Shown here: positions 8,330-17,160 of the stretch, in pieces | Layout of the letters: every line of letters begins with the position of its first letter | Position numbering within the stretch: the stretch's first letter is position 1 | Assembly (NCBI GenBank): GCA_019119995.1 | Contig: DWVY01000059.1 | Span: 1-45,760 of the forward strand | From: Candidatus Mediterraneibacter faecavium | GTDB lineage: Bacteria > Bacillota > Clostridia > Lachnospirales > Lachnospiraceae | Length of the DNA: 45,760 nt | Reading direction: 5' to 3' | Program-made: the position numbers and the translations under genes | The notes under the pieces: model-generated | What the model was told of the DNA's origin: nothing | Seen by the model: only the letters and a program-made list of their open reading frames with translations | Database searches by the model: none

Positions 8330-10270
8330 TCATTTCTTTTTGTGGATATTACGTATTGTTTTCTTCTTTTTGCGGGTGCGGGGGTCCGCCGCCGGTTTCC
8401 CGCCTTTCCTGTTCTTTGCTGTACCCCGGCTATCGGCACGCGAAGGCACAGTGGTATGATCTTCACGCCTACGCCTCGGCCGGATCAGGCATTTGGGCCC
8501 GTAGCCGACGAGATCCATGCGCCCTGCACGTCTGAGGGCTTCCAGTACGAGATCGTAAAGTTCCGGGTTCCGGTACTGGATGAGCGCTCTCTGCATCGCT
8601 TTTTCATGCGGATTTTTCGGCACATAGACTTCTCTTCCGTTCCGCGGATCGATCCCCGTATAATACATGCATGTCGACAAGGTGGACGGCGTGGGATAGA
8701 AATCCTGCACCTGTTCCGGCATGTACCCCAGGTCTCTGCAGTATTCGGCGAGTTCCACAGCCTCTTTTAAAGTGGAACCGGGATGGGAAGACATCAGGTA
8801 GGGAACAAGATACTGCTTTTTCCCGATCCTGTCGTTCATTTTATTAAACTCCGCTGTAAATCTTTCATATACGCTGTGCTCCGGTTTCCCCATCAGGGCG
8901 AGCACAGGCTGCGCCACATGTTCCGGAGCGACTTTAAGCTGGCCGCTTACGTGATACTGGCAGAGTTCTTTTAGGAATTCTTTCTTCTTATCTGCAAGCA
9001 GATAGTCGAACCGGATCCCGGAGCGGATGAATACCTTTTTTACTCCGGGGATCTGCCGCAGCTTTTTCAGAAGCGCCACATAATCACTGTGATCGGCGTC
9101 GAGATTCCTGCATGGCTTCGGGAACAGGCACTGCCGGTTTGGGCAGACGCCGTGTTCGAGCTGCTTTTGGCAGGACGGATGGCGGAAATTTGCCGTCGGT
9201 CCGCCTACGTCGTGGATATAGCCCTTAAAGTCCTTCTCTTTTGTGATCAGTTCGGCTTCTTTCAGGAGTGATCCATGGCTTCTCACCTGAACGATCCTGC
9301 CCTGATGGAACGTAAGAGCGCAGAAGCTGCACCCGCCGAAGCATCCCCTGCTGCTGATGAGGCTGAAGCGGATCTCTGAAATCGCCGGTATGCCACCCTG
9401 TGTCTCATAGTCCGGATGATATGTCCTTGTATACGGAAGATCATAGACGTCATCCATCTCAGATACGCTCAGAGGCTTTGACGGCGGATTCTGAACGACA
9501 TAGAGATGATCCGAATATGGTTCTGCCAGCCGTTTCCCGTTGAAAGCGTCGGTATTGAGATACTGGGTATAGAAACTTCTGGCATAGGTTTTCCTGTCTG
9601 CTTTCATTTCCTCATAGGACGGAAGAAATTCCGCGTCGTAGATCCTGTCCCGGTCTTTTACTTTCACGACCGTTCCGTCTATATAAGTCAGCTCATTTAC
9701 AGGGATCCCCGCATCCAGCGCGTCCGCGATCTCCACGATCGAGCGTTCCCCCATCCCGTATGAGATGATATCCGCGCCGGAATCAAGAAGAACAGACCGC
9801 TTCAGACGGTCTGACCAGTAATCATAGTGCGCCAGCCTTCTCAAGCTGGCCTCGATCCCTCCGAGGATGATGGGAGTCTTCTTGTATGTCCGGCGGATCA
9901 GGTTGCCGTACACGACGCACGCATAGTCCGGCCGCTTTCCCATTACTCCGCCGGGCGTGTAGGCGTCTGTTTTCCTGCGCTTTTTTGATACGCTGTAGTG
10001 GTTGACCATAGAGTCCATATTGCCCGCCGATACGAGAAAACCAAGACGGGGCTCCCCGAAGACCCGGATACTCTCCGGATCTTTCCAGTCCGGCTGGGAG
10101 ATGATCCCGACCCGGTATCCGTGCGACTCCAGCACTCTGCTTATGATGGCATGTCCGAAAGACGGATGGTCTACGTAGGCGTCCCCGATCACATAGGCGA
10201 AGTCTACACTGTCCCATCCGCGTCCGGTCATGTCATTTCTGTTTACCGGTAAAAAATCACTGCGTGTCAC
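8330..10270 (-). CDS. YgiQ-family radical SAM protein
   Basis: It belongs to the large YgiQ family (DUF3362 at the C-terminus), whose reaction is not established. A B12-binding-like N-terminal region (DSVDFAYVIGDAYVDHPSFGHAI) precedes the radical SAM core, whose iron-sulfur motif is CFGGCSFC. Residues 590 onward carry the Pro/Lys/Arg-rich tail common in the family. The GTG at 10270 gives 646 residues and overlaps the HAD gene stop by four bases; a GTG at 10285 is also in frame but has no spaced ribosome site. Both keep the conserved FLPVNRNDM segment. Confidence 0.9.
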   Translation of the reverse strand: MTRSDFLPVNRNDMTGRGWDSVDFAYVIGDAYVDHPSFGHAIISRVLESHGYRVGIISQPDWKDPESIRVFGEPRLGFLVSAGNMDSMVNHYSVSKKRRKTDAYTPGGVMGKRPDYACVVYGNLIRRTYKKTPIILGGIEASLRRLAHYDYWSDRLKRSVLLDSGADIISYGMGERSIVEIADALDAGIPVNELTYIDGTVVKVKDRDRIYDAEFLPSYEEMKADRKTYARSFYTQYLNTDAFNGKRLAEPYSDHLYVVQNPPSKPLSVSEMDDVYDLPYTRTYHPDYETQGGIPAISEIRFSLISSRGCFGGCSFCALTFHQGRIVQVRSHGSLLKEAELITKEKDFKGYIHDVGGPTANFRHPSCQKQLEHGVCPNRQCLFPKPCRNLDADHSDYVALLKKLRQIPGVKKVFIRSGIRFDYLLADKKKEFLKELCQYHVSGQLKVAPEHVAQPVLALMGKPEHSVYERFTAEFNKMNDRIGKKQYLVPYLMSSHPGSTLKEAVELAEYCRDLGYMPEQVQDFYPTPSTLSTCMYYTGIDPRNGREVYVPKNPHEKAMQRALIQYRNPELYDLVLEALRRAGRMDLVGYGPKCLIRPRRRREDHTTVPSRADSRGTAKNRKGGKPAADPRTRKKKKTIRNIHKKK

Positions 10271-10947
10271 TGCTCTTTCCCGCACCTTTCATAGGTATGT
10301 CTGAAAATATCATTAAAATCATGGATAAAATAATCGGCAAGCTGTTTCTTTTCCTGCTCCAACGGCCTGGAAAATTCATCGTCCACGGCGCACACTTCCA
10401 TGCCTGCGTTCTTTCCTGCCAGGATCCCGTTGGGAACGTCTTCAAATACGAGGCAGGAGGACGGCTCAACCTGAAGGTCTTCCGCCACTTTGAGATACAC
10501 GTCCGGCGCAGGCTTCCCTGCCGATACTTCACAGGCTGTGCGCACGGAATCGAAGTACGGCGTAAGATGGCGCGCGTTTAAAGCCGCATCGGCGATGGTA
10601 CGGTCATTGCTGGTGGCGATCCCGAGAAGGACGCCGCGCCGCTTCATATCTTTTAGAAATTCCAGCGCACCGGGCTTGGGAAATACTTTCGTGGCGTAAA
10701 GACGGACCGTCATATCGCGCCACTCCTGCATCACCTGCTCTACAGTCCTTCCCAGTGTCTGAAAGGTATCCACGAAATACTGTGCCGTCTCCGTGTAGCT
10801 CATTCCTTCGATGTCCTTATGGAATGTGGCAGGTTCCGTAAGATGATATTTCTCCATAAAGATCCGGTCTACTTCGGGCCAGATCCACATGGAATCTACG
10901 AGAGACCCGTCCATGTCAAATATTACGGCTTTCTTTCCTGTGAGCAT
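10267..10947 (-). CDS. HAD-superfamily phosphatase, beta-phosphoglucomutase-like
   Basis: This is a 226-residue hydrolase of HAD subfamily I. Motif I is FDMDGSLVDS (nucleophile and acid Asp), motif II is the ATSNDRT segment, and motifs III-IV lie around KPAPDVYL and LVFEDVPNGILAGKNAGM. A helical cap domain of about 70 residues lies between motifs I and II, as in phosphoglycolate phosphatases and beta-phosphoglucomutases. The substrate cannot be read from sequence. Its start overlaps the RsuA-family gene by 25 nt and its stop overlaps the ygiQ start by 4 nt, so it is probably co-transcribed and coupled. Confidence 0.88.
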   Translation of the reverse strand: MLTGKKAVIFDMDGSLVDSMWIWPEVDRIFMEKYHLTEPATFHKDIEGMSYTETAQYFVDTFQTLGRTVEQVMQEWRDMTVRLYATKVFPKPGALEFLKDMKRRGVLLGIATSNDRTIADAALNARHLTPYFDSVRTACEVSAGKPAPDVYLKVAEDLQVEPSSCLVFEDVPNGILAGKNAGMEVCAVDDEFSRPLEQEKKQLADYFIHDFNDIFRHTYERCGKEQ

Positions 10948-11648
10948 AATCTATCTACCTCTTCTTCTGTCAGTCTGCGGTACTCTCCCGGCTTCAGGCT
11001 GTCGTCCAACGTGACGGGGCCCATCCGGAGCCGTTTCAGGTAAACGACTTCCTTTCCGACCGCCTGGAACATGCGTTTCACCTGATGGAATCTCCCCTCC
11101 CGGATCGTCAGCAGGATCCCGGATATTTCATCTGAGGAGCAGATAACAAGTTCCGCCGGCAGCGTCGGTTTCTCATCTCCGATATCCAGTCCCTGTGCGA
11201 AGCATTCTATGTCGTCTTCAGTTACGATTCCTTTTACTTTCGCGAAATAGACTTTATCCACATGCTTCTTCGGCGAGAGCAGGCGGTGGGCAAGCTCTCC
11301 GTTGTTGGTGATGATCAGGAGACCTTCTGTGTCTTTATCGAGCCGCCCTACCGGAAAGAGATCGTCTCTCTTTCTGTCTTTGATCAGATCGACCACCGTC
11401 GTTTCCTGCCGGTCGCTGGCAGCGGATATCACTCCTGCCGGTTTGTTCAGCATATAATATTCATATTCTTCATAAGTGACAGGCTCGCCCTGAAACAAGA
11501 CTTCATCCTGATCTGTATTTATCTTTAGTTCCGGCCGGCATATCGGTTTGCCGTTCACAATAACCTGACCGCTCCGGATCTCCTTTTTTATCCGGCTCCT
11601 TGTGCCGATCCCCATGTCTGCCAGATATTTGTCAAGGCGGATCATCAT
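10923..11648 (-). CDS. RsuA/RluB-family rRNA pseudouridine synthase
   Basis: A 241-residue enzyme that forms pseudouridine in ribosomal RNA. The N-terminal S4 domain is seen in IRLDKYLADMGIG through GQVIVNGKP. The catalytic motif is GRLDKDTEGLLIITN, and EGRFHQVKRMFQAVG is the second conserved block. The ATG at 11648 overlaps the stop of the upstream methyltransferase gene by four bases (ATGA). A second, RluA-type pseudouridine synthase lies at 6524, so this stretch is enriched in rRNA-modifying enzymes. 16S versus 23S specificity is not decidable here. Confidence 0.92.
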   Translation of the reverse strand: MMIRLDKYLADMGIGTRSRIKKEIRSGQVIVNGKPICRPELKINTDQDEVLFQGEPVTYEEYEYYMLNKPAGVISAASDRQETTVVDLIKDRKRDDLFPVGRLDKDTEGLLIITNNGELAHRLLSPKKHVDKVYFAKVKGIVTEDDIECFAQGLDIGDEKPTLPAELVICSSDEISGILLTIREGRFHQVKRMFQAVGKEVVYLKRLRMGPVTLDDSLKPGEYRRLTEEEVDRLCSQERKP

Positions 11649-13093
11649 GCTGACTGCCACCGCCATCCCGGAAGATATTTATTCTTAAGGACCTGTCCGG
11701 CAAGCTTGCCGAAGCCCAGCGGATATCCGTCCACACAGACGAGATACCAGCCTTTCTCTTTGGGAGAAACGAGATCTTCCACGTCCAGAGTCTCCCCTTT
11801 CAGATATTTGAGCACCCGCTCGTCAGACACGGGCAGATCGATGATCCGGGGATACTCCTCTTTCTTCAGATTCATGGCGAACGCCTGGCTCGGTTCAAAT
11901 CTGTTTTTCTTGAGTTCTCCAAGGAAAAGCCCCGTGCGCAGAAAACGTATCCCGTTTAAGGCAGGCAGATCTTCCGGCATATAATAGACTTTATCTGCCC
12001 GGATATCGAATCTGCCGGGATCGAATCCCCTCCGGACATCGGCCAGGAAATCTGTAAGCTCTTCCGGCAGTTTTCTCCGTCTGGTACTGGTTTTCCCATT
12101 ATCTTTCGCAGCAGATCTCCTGTCATATTTCGCATCGGACGATGTGGCATCAGGATCTGTCAATGCATCCGGAGCGTCAGGGCACTGCTTTTTGAGCAGA
12201 GCCAGGAAATGCCCTTCCCCTTTCATGCGGTGGGGGAAGATACGGACGGTGCGGCTGAGGCGTTTATCATTAGAAGCTGTCACTTCCGGCATCCCGCAGG
12301 CAAAGCCCTCATATCCGTCGATCTCACAGACGTCAAATTCAGGATACTGTTCCAGAAGATACTCGATCGTCTGTTCGTTTTCCTCCGGAGAGAATGTACA
12401 GGTGGAATACAGGATCATGCCGCCGGGTCTTAACATCTGAGCAGCCTGCGTAATGATGCTTTTCTGGATCCTGGCGAAATAGTCCGGGCCGTGTTCCTCC
12501 CATGCACGGATCATCCTACGGTCCTTGCGGAACATTCCCTCTCCGGAGCACGGGGCGTCGATCAGGATCTTGTCAAAATATTCCGTGAAATACGGGATCA
12601 GTTTCCCCGGCTCTTCGCTTAAGACGAGGACATTGCCGATCCCCATAAGTTCGATGTTTTTTAAAAGACCCTTTGCACGCGAATTGCTCAGGTCGTTGGC
12701 GGCAAGGACGCCGGTGCCGTTTAATCTTGCCCCGAGTTCCGTCGCTTTTCCGCCGGGAGCGGCGCAGACGTCCAGGACCTTGTCTCCCGGTTCAATGGGA
12801 AGCCGGTCGGCGGGTGTCATGGCGCTCGGTTCCTGCAGGTAGTAAAGTCCGGCAAAGTAATAAGGATGTTTCGCCGGCTGGCAGTTCTCGCCGTCATAGT
12901 AAAATCCATTGTGTATCCACGGTATTTTTTTCAGCCGCCAGGGTGAGATCTTCAGGAAATCTTCCACGGAGATCTTTGCAGTATTGACGCGGAGCCCGTA
13001 GTGCCGGGGCTCATCAAAACAGTCGAGATAATCGGTATATTCCGCTCCTAGCAGCTGTTTCATCTTTTCTTCAAATGCTGATGGCAGATTCAT
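11645..13093 (-). CDS. RsmF/NOL1/NOP2/Sun-type rRNA cytosine-C5 methyltransferase
   Basis: It transfers a methyl group from SAM to C5 of cytosine in rRNA. Residues about 95-290 are the Rossmann-type catalytic domain: VLDVCAAPGGKATELGARL binds SAM, IDAPCSGEGMFRKD and YSTCTFSPEENE carry the two catalytic cysteines. The C-terminal ~150 residues form the extra RNA-binding part found in RsmF/YebU-type proteins, so the 482-residue length is normal. A basic Ser/Asp-rich linker lies near 300-340. GGAGG stands ahead of the ATG. The target C1407-like position is inferred from E. coli RsmF and is not certain in Clostridia. Confidence 0.92.
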   Translation of the reverse strand: MNLPSAFEEKMKQLLGAEYTDYLDCFDEPRHYGLRVNTAKISVEDFLKISPWRLKKIPWIHNGFYYDGENCQPAKHPYYFAGLYYLQEPSAMTPADRLPIEPGDKVLDVCAAPGGKATELGARLNGTGVLAANDLSNSRAKGLLKNIELMGIGNVLVLSEEPGKLIPYFTEYFDKILIDAPCSGEGMFRKDRRMIRAWEEHGPDYFARIQKSIITQAAQMLRPGGMILYSTCTFSPEENEQTIEYLLEQYPEFDVCEIDGYEGFACGMPEVTASNDKRLSRTVRIFPHRMKGEGHFLALLKKQCPDAPDALTDPDATSSDAKYDRRSAAKDNGKTSTRRRKLPEELTDFLADVRRGFDPGRFDIRADKVYYMPEDLPALNGIRFLRTGLFLGELKKNRFEPSQAFAMNLKKEEYPRIIDLPVSDERVLKYLKGETLDVEDLVSPKEKGWYLVCVDGYPLGFGKLAGQVLKNKYLPGWRWQSA

Positions 13094-13123
13094 TTCTTTT
13101 CCTCCATAGTCGATAGTATATCA

Positions 13124-13999
13124 TTATCTTTCCTGATAGTCGATAATTTTCTCTTCCGTATATTTGAGTGCCGGATAGGGATTCACGCTGATCTCCTGCC
13201 CTTCCTTATAGATGTAAATGCCGAGGTGGAGATGCACTGGAAATTTCCCTTTCGTGCCCTCTGTTGTACTGTATCCGGTATCTCCCATATACCCCAGCAG
13301 GTCGCCGGCTTTGATCTCATCCCCCTCCTCGATGTCCGCGTAGGAATCCAGGTGGGCATAGTAGAAATAGGCGCCGTGGGGCGCGCGGATGCCGATCCGG
13401 TAGCCTCCCAGCTCCAGCCATCCCTTATTCTGCACGACTCCGTCGGTCATGCTCACGACAGGTAGTACACCGCGCTCATTTTTATCCGGCATGATATCCG
13501 TCCCCTCATGTCCGCGTTCTCCTTTATAAGACCGGTCGAACATCCAGGAATCTTCAAAGGATACGTGGATATTGCTGCTCTGTGATAGAGCGACAGGAAA
13601 GTAGACAAGATCATCCCACACTGCCTGGCAGGCACTTAGGTAACCGCTCCAGCCGTCTGCCCTTTCCCAGCGTTTCCGCACCGTCAGGGCGTCTTCCGGA
13701 GAAAGTGAGATATCCTGTTTTCCAAAACCGCTCTCCAGCCAGTATACTGCCAGATATTCACCGGGAGCTTCCATCCCGCTGATCTGCCGGGCAGTCTGCG
13801 TGTCTATGGGCTGCTCCCGGAAACCGCCGCTCTGTACAGTGTCAGCGTCAAGCCTGCTGATCCCGCTCATATAGCGCAGCCTGGGGATCCAGAGTGAACA
13901 CGTAAAAACAAGAAGAAAAAGGAGAAAGCTGCTCTTCAGGATCCGTTTCACAAGTGACTCCTTTTTTCTTTTACTATATGAGCGATTCATAAAGAACAT
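13124..13999 (-). CDS. membrane-anchored M23-family peptidase
   Basis: It is a predicted LytM-type zinc endopeptidase acting on cell-wall peptides outside the membrane. A basic stretch (KRKKESLVKR) and one hydrophobic segment (SSFLLFLLVFTC) anchor the N-terminus. The C-terminal third holds the zinc ligands: GHEGTDIMPD supplies the first His and Asp, and VHLHLG the HxH pair. All ligands are present, so it may be active. The gene is divergent from ylbJ. A SpoIIQ-like sporulation role is possible from context but not shown. The start is uncertain: ATG codons at 13999 and 13990 both lack a good ribosome site, and the open frame further upstream would run into ylbJ. Confidence 0.85.
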   Translation of the reverse strand: MFFMNRSYSKRKKESLVKRILKSSFLLFLLVFTCSLWIPRLRYMSGISRLDADTVQSGGFREQPIDTQTARQISGMEAPGEYLAVYWLESGFGKQDISLSPEDALTVRKRWERADGWSGYLSACQAVWDDLVYFPVALSQSSNIHVSFEDSWMFDRSYKGERGHEGTDIMPDKNERGVLPVVSMTDGVVQNKGWLELGGYRIGIRAPHGAYFYYAHLDSYADIEEGDEIKAGDLLGYMGDTGYSTTEGTKGKFPVHLHLGIYIYKEGQEISVNPYPALKYTEEKIIDYQER

Positions 14000-14052
14000 A
14001 CTACCGTCATATATCTGAAATAACGATTTGAGTGAAAGAACGGAGGGCGCCG

Positions 14053-14985
14053 ATGCGACAGTTATTACCAGGTCTGCCCGTTGTCTTTCTCTTTCTGGCG
14101 ATGCTGTTTTCACCGAAAGCGGTTTTCGACGGCGCCGAAAGCGGGCTTCTCTTGTGGTTTCAGGTGGTATTTCCGACGCTGTTCCCCTTTATGCTTATAT
14201 CCGGACTGATGCTTTCCGGCGGCGGACTTGCGGTCATAGCAAGGATATCCGGCAGGCTGTTTTCCGCTTTATTTGCCACATCGCCGAACGGCTCTTTTGC
14301 AGTGATCGCAGGTTCCCTGTGCGGGTATCCGATGGGTGCGAAAATATCTGCCGATCTGGTGCGTTCGGGAAAGATCACGCGGGACGAAGGTGCTTATCTG
14401 CTTTCCTTCTGCAATAATACAAGCCCGGTCTTTATCATGAATTTCATTGTATGGAAAACATTTGACAGAGAGGAGCTTATGGTCCCCACGCTGCTGATCC
14501 TGACCGGTGTTCCTGCGTTCCTCAGTCTGTTCTTCCGCAGATTTTATCTGAAGGGAAGAAAAAAATTCCCTGATCTGTCTGTGAGAAAAGAAGCTAACGC
14601 AAAGCTGTTGGATTTTGAAATGCTTGATTCCTGCCTGTCGGATAGTTTTGAATCCATTGTAAAAGTCGGTCTTTACATTATATTTTTTTCCATACTGATC
14701 GCTCTTCCGGGGAAATTGTCAGCTGCTCATCCGGTGCTTGCCGCCATCCTGCCTGCGCTGGAAATGACAAACGGCATCCTTATGATCGACCATGCTGTTT
14801 CAGATCTGTCTGTAAGCTACCCTCTCATCCTGGGGCTTACTTCATTCGGCGGTTTTTGCTCTGCGGCGCAGACGCAGTGCATGTTGAAAGGCACTTCTCT
14901 TCCGCTTTTGCCTTATATCACACAAAAACTGACTGCCGCAGCGGCAGCCAGTCTGTTAGGCGTCATGTATATCCGTATATTGTGA
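14053..14985 (+). CDS. ylbJ: sporulation integral membrane protein YlbJ
   Basis: YlbJ is a polytopic membrane protein of the nucleoside-recognition (gate) domain group, needed for spore cortex formation in B. subtilis. The 310-residue protein has about eight hydrophobic segments. The two gate-like repeats appear around FPTLFPFMLISGLML with GSLCGYPMGAKISADL, and SLILGLTSFGGFCSAAQT. The ATG at 14053 has GGAGG at ideal spacing; an upstream in-frame GTG at 14032 does not. It is one of three plus-strand genes, divergent from the M23 peptidase gene. The upstream CATACTAC near 13997-14004 resembles a sigma-E -10 element, weakly supporting mother-cell expression. Confidence 0.92.
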   Translation: MRQLLPGLPVVFLFLAMLFSPKAVFDGAESGLLLWFQVVFPTLFPFMLISGLMLSGGGLAVIARISGRLFSALFATSPNGSFAVIAGSLCGYPMGAKISADLVRSGKITRDEGAYLLSFCNNTSPVFIMNFIVWKTFDREELMVPTLLILTGVPAFLSLFFRRFYLKGRKKFPDLSVRKEANAKLLDFEMLDSCLSDSFESIVKVGLYIIFFSILIALPGKLSAAHPVLAAILPALEMTNGILMIDHAVSDLSVSYPLILGLTSFGGFCSAAQTQCMLKGTSLPLLPYITQKLTAAAAASLLGVMYIRIL

Positions 14986-15017
14986 AAGGATTCCTCGCCA
15001 GCCGGTTTTGGCATCCT

Positions 15018-15593
15018 CTAATTCTGAGGATCGTAATTCGTATCGTCCTCTTCCGGGATCTCAAGCTCGGCGCGGTTCGAGCGGACGGTATCATAGCATT
15101 CCTGAAGTGAATTGATCAGTCCGTCATATTTCGTTGTGTAACTGTCAAGAGTATGTCCGATGATGCTCTCGGCATTGGCAAGCAGATCGTCTGTATACTG
15201 GATCGCACCGATACGTATCGCATTGGCATCTGACGTCGCATTATCAATGATCTCCTGAGCCTGCGCTGTTGCCTGCGTCACGATCTCATTGGCCTGTGCG
15301 TATGCCTGCTGCATGATCTCGTGCTCGCTGACAAGCTCTGTTGTCTGTACCTGAGCTTCTTCGATCATGGCGTCGGCTTTCGCTTTTGCATCGGCGAGGA
15401 TCGCATCGCGGTTGGCGATGATCTTCTGATAACGTTTGATCTCATCCGGCGTCTTCATACGGAGCTCTCTGAGTAGTTCATCAAGATGCTCCTTGTTCAC
15501 GATGATCTTGGTCGTAGACAGCGGCTGGAATTTACAATCTCTGTCGATGTACTCCTCGATCTCTTCGATAATCTGCTCAATACGGCTGCTCAT
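15018..15593 (-). CDS. coiled-coil protein of unknown function (DivIVA- or ATP-synthase-b-like)
   Basis: This 191-residue protein has no membrane segment. Residues about 45-140 form a long Ala/Glu/Gln-rich helix with heptad character (for example [20 protein letters not shown]), resembling the stalk of F-type ATP synthase subunit b or DivIVA-type proteins. The C-terminus is acidic. Proteins of this style are common beside coaD in Lachnospiraceae and are often loosely labelled ATPase, but no nucleotide-binding motif is present. The start overlaps the coaD stop by 4 nt, so it belongs to the rsmD-coaD operon. A cell-division or scaffold role is a guess. Confidence 0.75.
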   Translation of the reverse strand: MSSRIEQIIEEIEEYIDRDCKFQPLSTTKIIVNKEHLDELLRELRMKTPDEIKRYQKIIANRDAILADAKAKADAMIEEAQVQTTELVSEHEIMQQAYAQANEIVTQATAQAQEIIDNATSDANAIRIGAIQYTDDLLANAESIIGHTLDSYTTKYDGLINSLQECYDTVRSNRAELEIPEEDDTNYDPQN

Positions 15594-16087
15594 TTGTTAC
15601 ACTCTCCTTTTGTACTCATCTTTTTCCTGAGTTCCACAGCGACTGCTTCCGGCACAAACTGTGAAAGATCTCCCCCAAAAGCAGCGATCTCCTTTACTGT
15701 GGTAGAACTCAAATAAGAATATTCGATACTGGTAGTCAAGAACATTGTCTCGACATTTGGTTCCAGCTTATGATTGGTCTGTGACATCTGTAATTCGTAT
15801 TCAAAATCCGTGATCGCACGCAGCCCTCTTATGATCAGGTCCGCCTCCATCTTTGCCGCAAAGTCGACGAGCAGTCCGTTAAATGGAACGATCCGGACAT
15901 TTTTAAGATCTTTCGTCACTTCCTCTAACATTTTAACACGTTCTTCTACAGAAAACAACGGCATTTTCGCTTTATTACACAATACACCGACGATCAGTTC
16001 GTCCACGATCTTGCAGGACCGGTTGATGATATCCATATGACCGTATGTGACCGGATCAAAACTCCCCGGATAAATTGCTCTTAACAT
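15590..16087 (-). CDS. coaD: phosphopantetheine adenylyltransferase
   Basis: CoaD adenylates 4'-phosphopantetheine to dephospho-CoA, the penultimate step of coenzyme A synthesis. The 165-residue length is standard. The nucleotidyltransferase signatures are present: [16 protein letters not shown] near the N-terminus with the T/HxGH motif, [15 protein letters not shown] in the middle and [14 protein letters not shown] near 130. It overlaps rsmD by 7 nt upstream and the coiled-coil gene by 4 nt downstream. The rsmD-coaD pairing is widely conserved in bacteria. Confidence 0.97.
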   Translation of the reverse strand: MLRAIYPGSFDPVTYGHMDIINRSCKIVDELIVGVLCNKAKMPLFSVEERVKMLEEVTKDLKNVRIVPFNGLLVDFAAKMEADLIIRGLRAITDFEYELQMSQTNHKLEPNVETMFLTTSIEYSYLSSTTVKEIAAFGGDLSQFVPEAVAVELRKKMSTKGECNK

Positions 16088-16650
16088 ATTTCCTCAATCC
16101 CCGCTCTCCCGATAAACATATGTTTATTCGTTTTATAGATCTTTTCGCGTATGATGGAGAAGCCGAGATCTTCTACATAAGAAAAGTCAGTCTCCTTTGA
16201 CGCCTCGACGATGATCGTTGTATCGTCATACACAAGATCCGAACCCGACAGATACTCGAGCACCTTCTTTTCCAGTCCCCGGTCGTATGGCGGATCCATA
16301 AAAATGATATCAAATACCTTTTCCCCTTCCAGCCGGTACAGTGCGTTCATGACATCTGTGGTCATAGTCGCAGCCCTGGATCCGAGGCGTGTGAATGCAA
16401 GGTTGTCCTTGATGCATCGCATCGCTTTCGGGTTATTTTCGACAAATACCGCCTCTCTTGCGCCGCGGCTCAGTGCCTCGATCCCGATCCCGCCGCTGCC
16501 GCTGAACAGATCCAGAAAGATGCTGTCATATATGGTCGGACCAATGATATTGAATAATGTCTCTTTGATCCGGTCTGTTGTAGGTCTTGTATCCAGCCCT
16601 TCCAGAGTCTTTAATTTCAGGCTCCTGGCACTGCCGGCGATCACTCTCAT
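16081..16650 (-). CDS. rsmD: 16S rRNA (guanine(966)-N2)-methyltransferase
   Basis: RsmD methylates N2 of G966 of 16S rRNA using SAM. The 189-residue protein starts with the conserved [16 protein letters not shown], followed by [16 protein letters not shown], the SAM-binding segment [19 protein letters not shown] and the catalytic FMDPPYDRG. It is the first gene of a three-gene operon with a promoter 31 nt upstream, and a GGGGTGG ribosome site lies before the ATG. Nothing is missing. Confidence 0.96.
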   Translation of the reverse strand: MRVIAGSARSLKLKTLEGLDTRPTTDRIKETLFNIIGPTIYDSIFLDLFSGSGGIGIEALSRGAREAVFVENNPKAMRCIKDNLAFTRLGSRAATMTTDVMNALYRLEGEKVFDIIFMDPPYDRGLEKKVLEYLSGSDLVYDDTTIIVEASKETDFSYVEDLGFSIIREKIYKTNKHMFIGRAGIEEIC

Positions 16651-16680
16651 AAAATGCCACCCCGTTTCCTGATATGCTGA

Positions 16681-16709
16681 ATTTTAGCAGAAAAAAGCGC
16701 CCAGGTCAA
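16681..16709 (-). promoter_or_regulatory. promoter of the rsmD-coaD operon
   Basis: On the minus strand TTGACC (16704-16709) and TAAAAT (16681-16686) have a 17-nt spacer. The -35 hexamer sits inside the loop of the SASP terminator (16691-16725), so terminator and promoter share DNA. Confidence 0.7.
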
Positions 16710-16725
16710 TCCCGGACGCTTTTCT
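16691..16725 (-). terminator. terminator of the SASP gene
   Basis: AAAAGCG (16693-16699) pairs with CGCTTTT (16717-16723), and the minus-strand product ends in six T. It lies 25 nt after the SASP stop codon. Confidence 0.75.
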
Positions 16726-16749
16726 CTTAATCTGCAGGAATGCCAGATG

Positions 16750-16956
16750 TTATTTGCCTGCCATCTGTTTTTCCTGCTGCTCGATCATTTTCTTGACCAT
16801 ATATCCGCCTACTGATCCGTTCTGCTTGGAAGTAAGGTCGCCGTTGTAACCGTCAGATAACGGTACCCCCAGCTCGTTGGCCACTTCGTACTTGAATTTG
16901 TCCAGAGCGCCCTTAGCCTCAGGCACTGCTGCTCTGTTAGATGAACGACTTGCCAT
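16750..16956 (-). CDS. alpha/beta-type small acid-soluble spore protein
   Basis: This 68-residue protein coats and protects DNA in the dormant spore. It carries the family blocks DKFKYEVANELGV, which contains the germination protease (GPR) cleavage area, and NGDLTSKQNGSVGGYMVKKMIE near the C-terminus. The ATG at 16956 has a perfect AAGGAGG site; the longer open frame upstream is leader. A sigma-G promoter is expected, but I could not place one with confidence. The leader contains two hairpins (16983-17000 and 17025-17071). A terminator follows at 16691. Confidence 0.95.
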   Translation of the reverse strand: MASRSSNRAAVPEAKGALDKFKYEVANELGVPLSDGYNGDLTSKQNGSVGGYMVKKMIEQQEKQMAGK

Positions 16957-16982
16957 GATCAATTTCCTCCTTTTGCATTTTC

Positions 16983-17071
16983 GTAACTTTTTGAAGTTAC
17001 TCTCGTTTGTCATGTAACACTTGAAACCGGCTGCATCTGTATGTAATCCGCCGCTTTTGGTGCAGCCGATT
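16983..17071 (-). other. two hairpins in the SASP leader
   Basis: Arms 17025-17035 and 17061-17071 pair over 11 bp (one G-U) around a 25-nt loop. GTAACTT (16983-16989) and AAGTTAC (16994-17000) form a 7-bp stem with a 4-nt loop ending 15 nt upstream of the ribosome site. Neither has a clear T-run, so they are more likely leader RNA structures than terminators. Confidence 0.5.
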
Positions 17072-17160
17072 ATCATACATCTGCCGTTCGGTCCTTTGTG
17101 TTACATCCATAGTATGTGGAGGATTCTCTCTTTTAAACTGGAAAATCGTAGCAACTATTT

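Noticed and set aside
14986..15017. Terminator between ylbJ and the coiled-coil gene
   Set aside because: Only a weak, mismatched stem (GGATTCC/GGCATCC) without a T-run is present.
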